A DNA stretch of 64,000 bases, taken from positions 62,001-126,000 of the forward strand of contig WPDH01000124.1 of the NCBI GenBank assembly GCA_019137255.1, given 5' to 3'. A program made the position numbers and the translations under genes. Shown in pieces: positions 1-10,965 of the stretch; positions within the stretch are counted from its first letter, which is position 1; each line of letters begins with the position of its first letter. The stretch comes from Corinectria fuckeliana (lineage: Eukaryota > Ascomycota > Sordariomycetes > Hypocreales > Nectriaceae). The notes beneath the pieces were generated by a model that saw only the letters and a program-made list of their open reading frames with translations, ran no database searches and was not told the origin of the DNA.

Positions 1-3000
1 TAATACTATACCTTTAGTTAGTTAGTTAATCCTCTATTATATACTAGGTAGTCTACTAGTAGGTTAGCTAAGAGTAGGTTTCTAAATAGTTAGAGATATA
101 TATAATTCCCTATATTGTTTTATATTCCTTTAGGGTCTTAGCTTCTAGCTTATCTTATATTAGTAGTCTTTTTAGACCTCTCTTAGGTATAGTTACTAGG
201 TTTATATTTTTACTTTTTACTTTATAACTTATAGTTATATTAAATATATAACTATAGCCTCTCTATCTTATTAGCTATATCTTACACTTATAAAAGATTA
301 ACCTTTTAATAGTCTATTTCTCTTTTTAGCTAGTTTTTAAGCTTATAATAATATTAGTAAGCTAGGTCTATCTAGTCTTTAAGGTCTAAAGTGCTTATAA
401 AAGCATATAAGGCAGTTTATAAGTTAAAATAGTCTATTAGCAACTAGTTATTATACTATTAGATCTCTATTAATTTATCTTATAGTTATCTTTCTTATAA
501 GCTTATATTAATATATCTCTTATAAATAAAATTAAGATAGTCCTACTAGGTTAAGTTAATAAGATTTCTCTTATAGTTATACTATTTAGTCTGTCTAGCT
601 ATATAAAGCTTAGTTATAAACTATTTGATTTTTTATATATTAGTATAGTTAGGTTAAAAGCTATTTTCTAACTTTATAGTATAAATCTAGTTATTAACCT
701 CTACCTTTATAGTATTCTTAGGTAGTACTATATAGTTATAAGTAGAGAGTTTTTTCTAATCCTGCCTAAGGTTACTTATAGGGTGTTAAACTAGTTAGTA
801 TATTAGCTTTATTTATACTACTTACTATTTAGCTAAAATCTTTAAGAAATCCTATATATCTAAGCTATATACTACTATTAGGGTTTACTACTCTTATATT
901 ACTAGTTAATCACTAAGAATCCGCTTATATAACCTAGGTGGCAGCTTTACTAATAAGTTATAGTTACTTTTAAACCTCTTATATTAGGTTTTTTAGCTCT
1001 CCTTCTTAATATCTCCTAGCTCTAGTTTATATACTAATTCTACTAACTTAATTATTTCTAGCATAATTTATTCTATTTATAGTAGTTTTATCACCTAGTG
1101 TATACTACTTATAATACAACCTAGTGTTAGTATACAACTTATTTAAGCTAGGGTTTATTAGAGGTTTATTATTATCTTTCTATTTATACTAATTACCTAA
1201 GTGGGTAAAAAAAGTTAAAGAATTATAAGAGTTAGCTAATTAGGGTAAGATAGAAAGCTCTAAGGTAGGTATCTATATATTATAAGACTTTAACTTAGCG
1301 AACAGTTATAAACTGCTTACTAAGATCACTAAGTAATCCTACTTAGTAGCTTTTATACTCTTAGTATGCCTTACTTAGCCTAGTACTAGTTCCTTCTAGA
1401 GCTAGTCCCTTAGGCTGTAAGCTTATCTTCTTACAAAAGTAAATAAGTATAAGACAGACTAAAAGTCTTTATAAAGACTCCTATATAAGCAGAAGGTTCT
1501 TTTAATAGTTATTCCTGTTAATTCTTAACCTTCTATAAGGCTTTATATAAGATCTAACTATAGATATTACTATATAATACTCTAGATAGCTAAAAAGATA
1601 TACTAATATACTACCTAGCTTAGTTTACCTTAAGCTTAGCAAGCTAGTTTAATAGAATAAGCTTAATACTCCTTTAGGCCTTAAAGAGGTTAGCTTAAGA
1701 GGTTTTTAAGTGGGATTTAATAAGCTAATAAATACTTTTAGCCTATAATATAACATATTACTTAAAGTAAAAGTATTAGTTAACTTACGCCTTAATAAAC
1801 CTCTCTTTATAGAGATCTAGCTAGGTGTTTATAATATAGCCTATCTTATTAAGATAGTTAGAGATATACTACTTTTTAAACTTTTTAAGCCTCTTATTAT
1901 AAATATTCTTAGTTGTTAAGGTAATAATCTTATACTAGGTAGTATAAAACTCCTTCTACTTTTTATACTCTTAAGTATTATTCTTATCTTAAGTAAATAT
2001 AAGTAAGTAATAACTTAAGACTACTTTATTAATATACTATATATATAATATTAAGTTTAACCTAAGAAAATAAGAGAAAGAGAAAATAGTATTTATATAA
2101 GTAAGATAGTAATCTATTAGTATTACTAATAGAAGGGCTACTTTATAAAGCTTATATATATCTTATAACTATTTAAAAGCCTAGATAAAGTTATTCTCTT
2201 TCTTACTACTAAGAAATATAAATATAATATAAAAGGATTATTAGTAAGTATTAATACTAACTATATTAAGAAGAGGTATCTTATACTTATTAGTCTTATA
2301 TATATAGTCTAATATAAGTACTTTAAGATATAATTTAAGATATCCTAATAACTTTAAGTATATAAATAATATTACTACTATTTTATTACTTATATTAAGG
2401 TGAATTTAACTTTAGAAGCTCTTACTTTTAAGCTAATTAGTAAGAGTATATATATTATTTTAACCTTAAGTAAGATTTTATTTACCTTATATAATATAAT
2501 TATAGATATCTTACTATATAGTAAGTATAGTTAAGATTATATATAAATAAGATCTGATTTTTTTTAGTATAATACTAGTATTAGTAAGTTATTAAACTAT
2601 TAATTCCTTTAAGCCTAATAGCTAACAAAATATTAGATATACTAGATAACTAATACTTAGTTTATAATTATATTAATTAAAGCTAGTCTTAAGATAATAT
2701 CTTAGACTCTATTTAGTCTTATATAAGCTTTCTTTTACTATAATAAAGAAGAGGTATCTTATATAATATATTATTATTTAATACTATTTTTTTAAGGCTA
2801 AGACTAAAAAGGTATACTCTACTTTATAGTTATAATTAAAAATAATTTTACTTTTTCTATTCTTAGTTATCTTAAATCTTCTAACTATAAAGGTATAATC
2901 TTATAGTACTACCTAGTTATTAATTATAGTATATAATTCCTCTTATAAGTTAAATTTACCTTTAGGAGAAAGAGTATTATCAGAAAAGCAAAAAGGAATA

Positions 3001-3130
3001 TCAATTAGGTCTATTATAGTAGAAGAAAAGCACTATAAAGTAGAATTAAGCTGTTATATTAAATTAGGCCAATTTATAGTGTATTAAATACCCCTTTTTA
3101 ATAAGACCACATTTCCCTTCTTATATAACA
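1..3130. repeat. AT-rich RIP-mutated repeat block
   Basis: This stretch is dominated by TA dinucleotides and is nearly devoid of CA and TG; the first 60 bases contain neither. No reading frame survives. This is the classic product of fungal RIP acting on a duplicated sequence, usually a transposon. The transition to normal composition comes near 3130, just before the first gene. The original element cannot be identified, because nothing coding can be read through the mutations. A somewhat less AT-rich part lies around 1260-1700. Confidence 0.85.
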
Positions 3131-3276
3131 GATCTTATTTACACCAGCCCTAGTACGCGAGTCACATAGTCTTAGTTGCACCGTCCCCGGTGCAGGTATG
3201 ACTCGCCCATGTGAGGCTGTCTCGAGTCCCGAACAACATCGTGAATCTGTCATCACCATCCTTATTTCCGCCGATC

Positions 3277-3921
3277 ATGTCAAGACAAGCGAGATCTGCT
3301 TCAAAAAAGGCAATTCAACCCCGCACTACCCCAACACCGACGGTACCTGGCCCCCTCCAAGACACGACAAGCCAGCTCTTTGAGGATGCAAACGCCTGGG
3401 AGTCATGGCTAGAAGACAACCACAAGTCACAAACGGAAATCTGGCTGCGCCTCAGCAAAAAGGGCTCCGGCGAGACCACCGTCAGCTACGATGAAGCCCT
3501 TGACCTCGCCCTCTGCTACGGATGGATCGACGGCCAGAGGAAATCATTCGACGACAAGCACTTCATCCAGCGATACACGCCCCGCCGCAAGGCCAGCACC
3601 TGGTCGAAACGCAACGTGAACAAAGTCGCCGTGCTGGTCGCGTCCGGCCGCATGAGACCCTCGGGCCAGGCCGAAGTTGATGCCGCCCAAGCCGACGGGA
3701 GGTGGGACAAGGCGTATTCGTCGTCTAGCAATGCTCAGGTCCCGGCTGATTTCCAGGCCGCTTTGGACGGCAACGAACCGGCCCGGACATTCTTTGAGGG
3801 TCTCACGAGGACGCAGCGGTATCCCTTTCTCCTTCGGTTGCAGACGGCGAAGCGCCCGGATACTCGATTGCGACGGATCGAGCAATTCGTCCGGCTCCTA
3901 GCTGATGAGAAGTGTCAATAA
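3277..3921 (+). CDS. YdeI/OmdA-like protein
   Basis: A single-exon gene of 214 aa. From about residue 38 on it matches the YdeI/OmpD-associated (OmdA) family: a segment beginning WESWLEDNH, the stretch LALCYGWIDGQ, the basic element YTPRRKASTWSKRN, and a C-terminal helical half typical of these proteins. In bacteria the family is linked loosely to stress and peptide resistance, and in fungi the function is unknown. I chose the ATG at 3277 rather than the one 22 codons upstream (3211), because the conserved domain begins well after it and the upstream residues look like untranslated leader. The gene sits only about 150 bp from a RIP-mutated block but is itself of normal GC content with an intact frame. 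Confidence 0.75.
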   Translation: MSRQARSASKKAIQPRTTPTPTVPGPLQDTTSQLFEDANAWESWLEDNHKSQTEIWLRLSKKGSGETTVSYDEALDLALCYGWIDGQRKSFDDKHFIQRYTPRRKASTWSKRNVNKVAVLVASGRMRPSGQAEVDAAQADGRWDKAYSSSSNAQVPADFQAALDGNEPARTFFEGLTRTQRYPFLLRLQTAKRPDTRLRRIEQFVRLLADEKCQ

Positions 3922-4081
3922 TAAAGCCCAAGGCTGGCTTGGAGACTAATTTATATTCGCATTTAATTACCCGCAGTGTTCATGTAGTATATATAGATCC
4001 AATCATCTTACCTTTGCCTTTCTGAGCCGGCTTTTGTTTCATGGCAATGAGCGAAAGGGAAACGCACCTTCAACCCATGCC

Positions 4082-4103
4082 TTAGTAGTTGTCCTCCTCC
4101 TCC

Positions 4104-4135
<32 letters not shown>

Positions 4136-6043
4136 ATCCTCGGCCATGTTTTCAAAGAAAGGATTTCCTTCGTTTTCGCTTCCGTCATCCTCATCGTCCG
4201 AGGCATCATTGCTGCCACCATTCTCATCTTGCCGAGCCTCGTCATCCGACGAATCAATGGGATGCACCTCCCGATGCAAGCGAAGTCGCTCTGCCAACGT
4301 CAATGGCCCTACCGGCTTTTCGTCGTCAGACGTATCACCCTCGTCACTTTCGTCCTCGTTGCTACTCTCGTTCAAAGTCCGACTTTCATCCGTCCCTGGG
4401 TTCTTTGCATCCTTGGATTCTTCCGCCTCCTCCGGTCCATCCGAGTCAGAGTCGGAGAGCACCACCCGAGACGTGCTCTTGGTAGACGGGCCTGCTTCTG
4501 TTTTCTTACCGCCGTCGTCATTTTCCGAATCGGACAAAATGACACGAGCGGTTCTAGCGCGTTTCGCTGTGGATTGCTCGGGGACGTCCAAGTCGTCGTC
4601 CGAATCTTCTACCACTCGACGCTTGCGCCCTCTGCTGACTGGTTCGGCCTCCGGGCTTGAGAATTGAGCTCCTCCGCTGGTAGACTCAGCCTCTGGGCTA
4701 GAGAAATGAGCACCCCCATTGACGGATTCGGGCTCCGGACTAGAAAAGTGCGCCCCTAAGACATCTCCATCAACATCATGCGATGAGTCATGTAGAGAAA
4801 CCTCGTCATCTGACGCGTCGGGTTCTTCCACAATTTCCTCGTCGTCAATACCGTCACTTTCGTATTCATCCAGATCCGTGCTGGACTCGTCTGATCCAGA
4901 CTCGAGTTCTTGCTCGTCAGAACTATCGGTCTCGTATCCATCCAAAGTCCCGAGCATGCCCTCTTGCGTTAGAGCTTCGAACCGGCGCATGGCTCGATAT
5001 GTATCAAACGCCACCATTGGCCAGGTTTTGATGTCTTTGGCGCGCAAAGCCCGGCCAAGATCTTCGGGGAGGGGCGATACAATATTTTTGGGTAATTCGA
5101 ACCTGGCAAAGGCACCGTGGTTGCGAATGTCGGGCCAGCAGTGTATCGACTCCATGCCCTCACCAACAGCATAAGACCCCTCGCGGAATGTGTTTAGGTG
5201 CTGGCGATTCACAAAGTTGGACGCACACCAAGTGAGCTCTTTTCTCTCGCAGGCGCCACTTGCTATGCAAAGAAATAATGACTCGAGGCTGCTGAATTGT
5301 TGAATTAGGCTGACAATGACCTCGGGCATGAAATGGCCGATGTCGTCATTTATGCCGGCGTTCTTCACATATTCAGCGAACTTCGGAAGTCGAAACACAT
5401 CTTCATCGTGGAGGCTTTGGAGGCCATTCAACATGACGACATCTTTGTCTCCGTGGAAGCGAACAATGGCGTCTCCAGAACCGCCCTCGATGCTCAACAC
5501 ATCCGGGAAACGTTTGAGCGCCATAGCGCGGGACTCATGGTGTACTGAGAGGAGGCGTCGGATGACCCTGGTCTGATCGCCGAGAGTGAGCCAATCGGCC
5601 ACTGTCCAGACTCTGGCCGCCACTGGCAGAGACGGGTCGTTCCAATACCTGGCTGTCCCGGGAGACAAGACGAAGTCGAAGATACATGAGCGGCGGAGCA
5701 ATGGCGGGCAGAAATATTCCCACACACGCTGGCGCAGCTCAAACGGGAGACGAGCGAACTGCGGAAAGGGTTCAGGGGGTTCATGGGGCGTGTCGTGGAA
5801 GGTGAAGATGAGCCCGTCGATGTCGGATTCTGCATTGTCGTTTTCATCGGTTTCGTCGTCGTCGGCGGCCATGACATCAAGAAGGCCACCCGCATCTGAG
5901 GTTTCGGAATCAGAGGTTGCATCAGACCGGCCGTCTTCATCCTCCGAGACCTCGCTCGAGACCCTGGAGCCCCGAGAGCCGTCGGAGTTGTCGGAGCTGT
6001 CGGAGCTGTCGGAGCTCTCATCGCCGCTGGGAGATGCTGCCAT
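4082..6043 (-). CDS. 2EXR-domain protein with acidic repetitive tail
   Basis: Single exon, 653 aa. Residues 1-85 are Ser/Asp/Glu-rich. Around residues 93-125 lies the 2EXR signature (FPQFARLPFELRQRVWEYFCPP), followed by about 200 residues of folded domain. The last 280 residues are low complexity: many acidic-serine runs, three tandem copies of a unit built on HFSSPEAES with Gly-Gly spacers, a basic patch RGRKRR that could act as nuclear signal, and a terminal poly-Glu run encoded by a (TCC)n microsatellite. 2EXR proteins are abundant in ascomycetes and have no known biochemical role. The ATG at 6043 is preferred because the longer open frame adds 46 residues of unrelated basic sequence. Acidic Ser-rich tails of this kind are often casein-kinase-2 targets; that is inference. 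Confidence 0.75.
4092..4129. repeat. (TCC)n trinucleotide microsatellite
   Basis: About twelve uninterrupted TCC units, read on the minus strand as GAG/GAA codons that encode the poly-Glu C-terminus of the 2EXR protein. Length changes in multiples of three would keep the frame. Confidence 0.9.
4650..4765 (-). repeat. three tandem FSSPE repeats within the 2EXR gene
   Basis: Three consecutive copies of a roughly 14-codon unit with core HFSSPE, separated by Gly-Gly, lie in the disordered tail of the protein. The nucleotide copies are clearly related (each contains a form of the 'gagaattgagct / gagaaatgagca' block on the plus strand), so this is a recent intragenic tandem duplication. Confidence 0.75.
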
Positions 6044-6249
6044 TTCTTGAGGGCCTGTGTAGAGTCGCGCCTCGGTGTGCAGTTTCACGCGTATGCCGGC
6101 CAAGACTCCATGGGGCCTCGACCGCTTGGAGAGTGGAGAAGGGAGCGAAAGCACGTGATATGACACGACCCCGCCAGTCACGTGTCAGTAGCCACTGTTT
6201 GTCCGGATTCTATCGGTCTGACCTAATCCAGCCCTGTAATCCAGCCCTG

Positions 6250-6914
6250 TGCAGATAACAGATAATCTAAGCATCTTATCTAATCTACTTCGTATGTATG
6301 TACGGACACTGCGCCAAAAGTAAGGCACCTTGCACGTAGGGTAGGTCGTAGAATTCCATCAACAACTTACACAACCGATCCTGATGCCCAATACAAGACC
6401 TGATAAACCCCGTGCAGGTGAGCTCAGCATCTCCATCACCAATACATCATCAAGCGGCAGCCTTGTCAGGCAGCGGTTAATTCGCACTTTCGCAACGGCT
6501 TGAAGCTAACCCGGATTCTCGTTTCGACTGGTCGCTCCCATCTGACCATGGCTTCCCCAAAGAATCCAACGCTAAGCGACCAACTTAGTGACGTCGCGGG
6601 GCTGCACTTGTGGTAAATAGTAGTCGCAAAGAGCATACTTTGCGTTAGTCTACGTATTTACAGGTAGGTGATGAAGACGGCAATTGGAGCCTCAATAGGG
6701 AGACATTCACTCCGACATCCGACAGTATTCTTATCCTCTCACTTGTTCACCATGATCCGCGAGATGATGTGGGTGGATACACCCTCTGTCTCGCTGTGCG
6801 ACCGATGCGACCGATGCGACTAGTCATCGGAAAGCCGGCTTCGTTCACCCACATCTCAATACTAGGTTGCCCCTTGGGAGCAGTAGTCATTTCATTCACA
6901 TTTCTGCACTGATG
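6250..6914. other. intergenic, no gene seen
   Basis: No open frame longer than about 80 codons with recognisable content. This is the upstream region of the minus-strand 2EXR gene, and nothing else could be identified. Confidence 0.5.
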
Positions 6915-7140
6915 ACCCGAACCTGATCTATTGTCTAGAATAAGATAGCTGAGAGAGAAGAGAAGTAAATAAAGAGAAAGCAACCCGAGAGGAAAACAAG
7001 TATAAGCGAACCCGCGCCCAATTTATTATCCAGAAACAAGACAGCTAAGAAAGAGAAGGAAAGCAAATGGAAAGGAAAACAGTTATAAACAAACCCGCAC
7101 CCGATCTATTTTTCTAAGATTAGACGGCCAACAGAGACGA
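6915..7140. repeat. degenerate tandem repeat, period about 83-93 bp
   Basis: Three worn copies of an A-rich unit. Each begins near a form of 'aacccgcacccgatctatt', continues with 'agacagctaagaga', and ends with a purine-rich stretch. The copies start near 6917, 7010 and 7093. The purine bias runs along the whole plus strand. Confidence 0.65.
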
Positions 7141-7337
7141 CACACAAGGAAAGCGGCGCAATTCGGGACAGTACCCAGATCAATCAGGAAACAAACAGCG
7201 ATCTAAAAGCGAGAATGACGGAGGGTGCAAGACTGACAGTCGAGACACAGGAGATACCAGAAAAAGAGATGACCAGGATAAACAGAAGAAGGTCCCGCTA
7301 GGTGTTGTGGGACGGACTTGAGGTCGGAGTCTAGTGC

Positions 7338-8306
7338 TTAAGCGGCTGGCCCGTCGCGACAAACAGCCCCGCGAGGAAGCTCAGAGACTTGGCGCAGGGA
7401 GAGGTGGTGCTCGTAGAACACTTCGCCTGAAGCGTTGCGGCGCTTCCACCAGAGATTGAATGGAAGGACGTCGTCCGGACCGTCGGTTGGAGCTCCAATC
7501 TCGCGACGGTGATCGGTGATACTCATCATCAGCAAGGCCCAGAGAGCGAGGCCGACGGTCAGGGTACCATCGCCCGATGCAGTCCAGGGGACAGACTGCC
7601 ATTCCACATGACGACTGCCGTTCTCGTCAACGGAGATGCGCAGAACTACAGCTTCTGCGTCGGTGAGGACGAACGTGTAGCGCGTTCCGCAAGCCCTGGA
7701 GTAGCTGAAGAGCTGTCCAAGTGGCCTCAAGGCTGGACTTGTGGTCAACAACCCGGGGGTCAAAAGGTCACGAGAGTGCCAAGTCGCTGAGCTCTTGAGG
7801 CAGCTAGCCACAAGGTAAGTTCGAGATGGTTGGTTGAAATAGAAAGACAGGCCGGGCCGAATGGAGGTTGGACCAAAGGGAACCCTCTGATCTTCTCCAG
7901 CGTCGACGGAAGGCAAAGCAGAACCCAGTCGCTCCCCGAGAACTCGAGATCCTTCAAGGATAGGACTTCGGAGGACAGGGAAAAGATGACCTGGACCAAG
8001 AGCTCTGATGTCTGCCAGAGCCTCGATATAAACGGGATCAGTCGTCTGGGCTGTGTAGCTGTTGGCCACCGGTGTGTCAAGGATATCACCGAAGGCGTTG
8101 ACGATGTTCTCGTAGTTGAAGTCATGCCATCGGGAGATGATATCATCCGGGAGTATCTTGATCGCGGTTGTAGATTCCCTCCATCTTCCAGGGGGGGCAA
8201 TGTTGTGTAAGGTCGGGTTCGGTCGAGCTAGGATGGTGCGAATTGTGTCGTGCAACTCAGTCACCCGAAGACTGACCTCGAGGTCAAGAGCATAAAAGGA
8301 CCCCAT
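7338..8306 (-). CDS. conserved fungal hypothetical protein
   Basis: Intronless, 322 aa, beginning MGSFYALDLEVS at an ATG with no better alternative; the longer open frame upstream starts at a non-ATG codon. The distinctive part is the C-terminal half: GQLFSYSRACGTRYTFVLTDAEAVVLRIS, then a VEWQSVPW segment and LTVGLALWALLMM. From memory, this arrangement of a TRYxFVLTxxE strand and an LTVxLALW helix recurs in uncharacterised Pezizomycotina proteins. No catalytic motif, signal peptide or zinc site is evident. LALWALLMMS is hydrophobic but too short for a confident membrane span. Its 5' leader is pyrimidine-rich on the coding strand and carries tandem repeats. Confidence 0.6.
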   Translation of the reverse strand: MGSFYALDLEVSLRVTELHDTIRTILARPNPTLHNIAPPGRWRESTTAIKILPDDIISRWHDFNYENIVNAFGDILDTPVANSYTAQTTDPVYIEALADIRALGPGHLFPVLRSPILEGSRVLGERLGSALPSVDAGEDQRVPFGPTSIRPGLSFYFNQPSRTYLVASCLKSSATWHSRDLLTPGLLTTSPALRPLGQLFSYSRACGTRYTFVLTDAEAVVLRISVDENGSRHVEWQSVPWTASGDGTLTVGLALWALLMMSITDHRREIGAPTDGPDDVLPFNLWWKRRNASGEVFYEHHLSLRQVSELPRGAVCRDGPAA

Positions 8307-8329
8307 GGCTGCGGAGGACAAGGTCAGGT

Positions 8330-8780
8330 AGACGATGAAAGGTAAGGCCAAGCAGTCGTTGATGGTGACGTGGATGTTGTGTGTCGTGCGCTTTGGGGGG
8401 AGGGAGGTCGAGAAGATGAGAGATGGTAAGGCCAAGACTGCCCGGCAGTCGGCGACGGTATTGTGGTTGTTGTGGGCAAGGTCTTTTGCAGCGTCAAGTC
8501 AAGACGATGCCAGACAGCAAGGCCAAGAAGATGATGGAGAAGTTGAAAGGATAACAGAGGGCAAGGCTAAGATCGCTGGGTCGACGATGGTAACGCGGTT
8601 GTTGTGTTTGGTGTACTTGGGGACGTAGAGTCGAGAAGAAAAAAGACGGTAAAGTCAAAGGATAATTGAAGGCAAGGTCAAGACTGTCCAGCAGTTGTCG
8701 ACGGTAGCGGATGTGGGCAAGGTGTTTGTAGAAGAGAAAGTCAAGAAATATAATGTCGAAGAAGGGAAAGAGATGGAGGG
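8330..8780. repeat. degenerate tandem repeat in leader of the 322-aa gene
   Basis: Recurring core 'ggcaaggccaaga' followed by 'cagcagtcgtcgacggta' and 'ttgttgtg' occurs near 8340, 8424, 8560 and 8672, giving irregular spacing of roughly 85-135 bp. On the gene's own strand these read as C/T-rich blocks. The repeat lies immediately upstream of the gene start, so it may have spread from, or now forms part of, the 5' leader or promoter. Confidence 0.6.
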
Positions 8781-8973
8781 CAGCAAGCAGTGAAGGGATC
8801 GGTTTATATTTGGGTTTCTTGTTGCTTTGGAATAGTTCCTGATGCCTACGTAGCCCCATCTCTGTCTTCTTCTGCTAGCATAATCCGTTGAGATTGGATG
8901 TGGCTGGCGTTCATGAGGCAAGGCTAAGGGCCTCGCAAGCTCTTGGTTCTAGAGCTGTCTAGAGCTGTCTCGC

Positions 8974-9620
8974 CCTGAGAATACGAGAGCCAGCCGTATG
9001 AAGAGTATCCATTACATCTTACCATGTTCGGGTAGGCAAGGCCAACTATGCCGGCCAGGTCAACATGGGTATGGGCTAAATGCGGTGTGGTTTTCTCAGC
9101 TGCTGAGGGGCGGATTTCGCAACTTTCCGGTGTCCGCCATGAAATTCCAAATACTAGCCGCACGAAGAGTATCTACTACGTTTTGGCATGTCCAAGTGGG
9201 CAAGGCCAACTATGCTAGCTAGGCCAACTTGGGTATGTCTTAAATCCGGTCTGGACTGCTCACCTGCACACCTGGTCGCAACTTCCTGGTGGCTTAACCT
9301 GAGAGTATGGATACCAGCTGTACGGAGATTAGCTATCTAACTTTGGTATGTCGGGCGGAGAAGGCCAGCTTTACGCCAGGTCAACATGGGCCAGACCTGG
9401 TCTGGTTTGCTCACTAGTTAAGGGGCATCTTACGCAACTTCCTGGCTCTGTGGCTGTCTCAACCTGAGAATGCTACTGCCGGCTGACCGCACGAAGAGTG
9501 TCAATAATATTTGGGCATGCCCTAGCGGGAAAAACCAGCCAGGGTCTATAGGCCAAACCTGGTGTGGCCTACTAACTTGCTCACTGCCTTGTTTTCCGGT
9601 GGTTACGAAGGGGCAAAAGT
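8974..9620. repeat. four-copy tandem repeat, period about 163 bp
   Basis: Four diverged copies. The marker 'cctgaga' lies at 8974, 9298 and 9463, and the second copy, near 9139, is recognised by 'ccgcacgaagagtatctac'. Each copy carries in order a gaagagtatc-like block, 'ggcatgtc', 'ggcaaggccaac', 'ccaggtcaac', 'ctggtctggtttgctcac' and 'cgcaacttcctgg'. The two-unit step of 324 bp and the one-unit step of 165 bp agree on a period of about 162-165 bp. No gene is encoded. Confidence 0.75.
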
Positions 9621-10099
9621 CACCGCTGGCTCGTTCGGAACAGAAAAGGAGGATGCGAACATATGATAGCTCAGAGTGCGACAGAACCTGTGAGCCAATA
9701 ACAACTGGCGCTATGGGTTTGTGGCTGCTCTACGGTCAAGAGGTCCTGATGTTTTCCGAAAAATGTCGGAGAGGGAGATTACATGATCACTAAGCAGCCA
9801 AAAAACACGGGCAACCAGGTGGCAGTTCGGGCTGGTGAGATCCCATGAAGAAACACTGTTTACTACGTAAGATCGAGCCTGCTCTCAGTGTAACGATAGA
9901 TCTACACCAGGCTCCTCTGATCGTGGATGCGCAAGGCTCGCCGCGTTCGGCAAGCGATGCATATCGCCGGGAAAGGCCAAAGACGTCAGCCTGTCGCGCA
10001 CAAGGATCCCTGGTCGTGATTACTCACCGTTGGCCCAAACGAGAGTCCTGTTCTGTTTGCCCAGAGCGTTGGTGGTGCCCTGTGGTTTGTTGTGTAACA

Positions 10100-10400
10100 C
10101 CATCCCTTGGGTGGCTTGGGCCGATCTGCATCATGAAGATCATCAGCCGCTTTTCCGACAGGGGTTCTGTGAACTAGTTAAACTTACTGGTCTGCCGTGC
10201 CTCACTTGGAAGGAGGGGGACTATTTTTCGTTTGCGCTCGGAGCCCTTGGGTGGCTAAGAATGGGAACCTGACACCTGTCCTCGCGGAGATCAATAGCTA
10301 TTTCTGTCGACAAGGGTTCTTTGGGCTACGTGGATCGCAGTTCACCAGTCTGCCGTGAGCTGAGCGTCGCTTGGAGGGAGATTCTTTGATGCGCAAGATG
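10100..10400. repeat. two-copy tandem repeat, period about 140-152 bp
   Basis: Two copies share 'cccttgggtggct' (10104 and 10244), 'gatcatcagc / gatcaatagc', 'gggttct' (10162 and 10314), 'ctggtctgccgtg' and 'cttggaggga'. This unit differs from the 163-bp family to its left. Confidence 0.65.
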
Positions 10401-10965
10401 GCCGCACGGCTCACCTCAAACCCTGAAAGACAACAAAGAATATCCTGAAACCCGGAAAGATGAGAAGCCGACAAAGCCGTTTGCTTTGACGACGAACGCT
10501 GTTGAGCTGAAGTCAAGCCTGGTTTAATTACATGTCCTTGTGCTGAGTGACTCCTGTCTTCATGCGAAGAGGTGGCTTTTCGGAGCGCCCGAGCTAGCCG
10601 TTTCTATTCCCAGATTCTCAGACTATTAAGGACACGAAATACAAGCAGAGCGAATGTGGCTACCTGGAGTGCCACATTCTGAACAAAAGAAAGTCTTGCC
10701 CAAAGCTGCACTAACCCAGCGGCCGCCCAGCGCAATCCATTTCCAGCCTCAGCACAACGAAGGTGTCTCCCACTTCCCCCCATTGCGGTGACGAGTGGGT
10801 TGCGCTCTTCCTTTGGCCGTACGTTAAGTCCAATACATAATTCTCGCCCTTACGGCCACCTCCCTGGGTCGCTTTTGGTTTCCAGCCAGCTACAGACCTC
10901 CGCGAAAAGCCTTGCTCCATTGTCCAGACAATCTCTGCCACTTTCTTTCCAACGACAACGCCGAA

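Noticed and set aside
4034..4667. Long plus-strand open frames opposite the 2EXR gene
   Set aside because: Poly-Leu and poly-Ser content is just the antisense of the (TCC)n and acidic tail.
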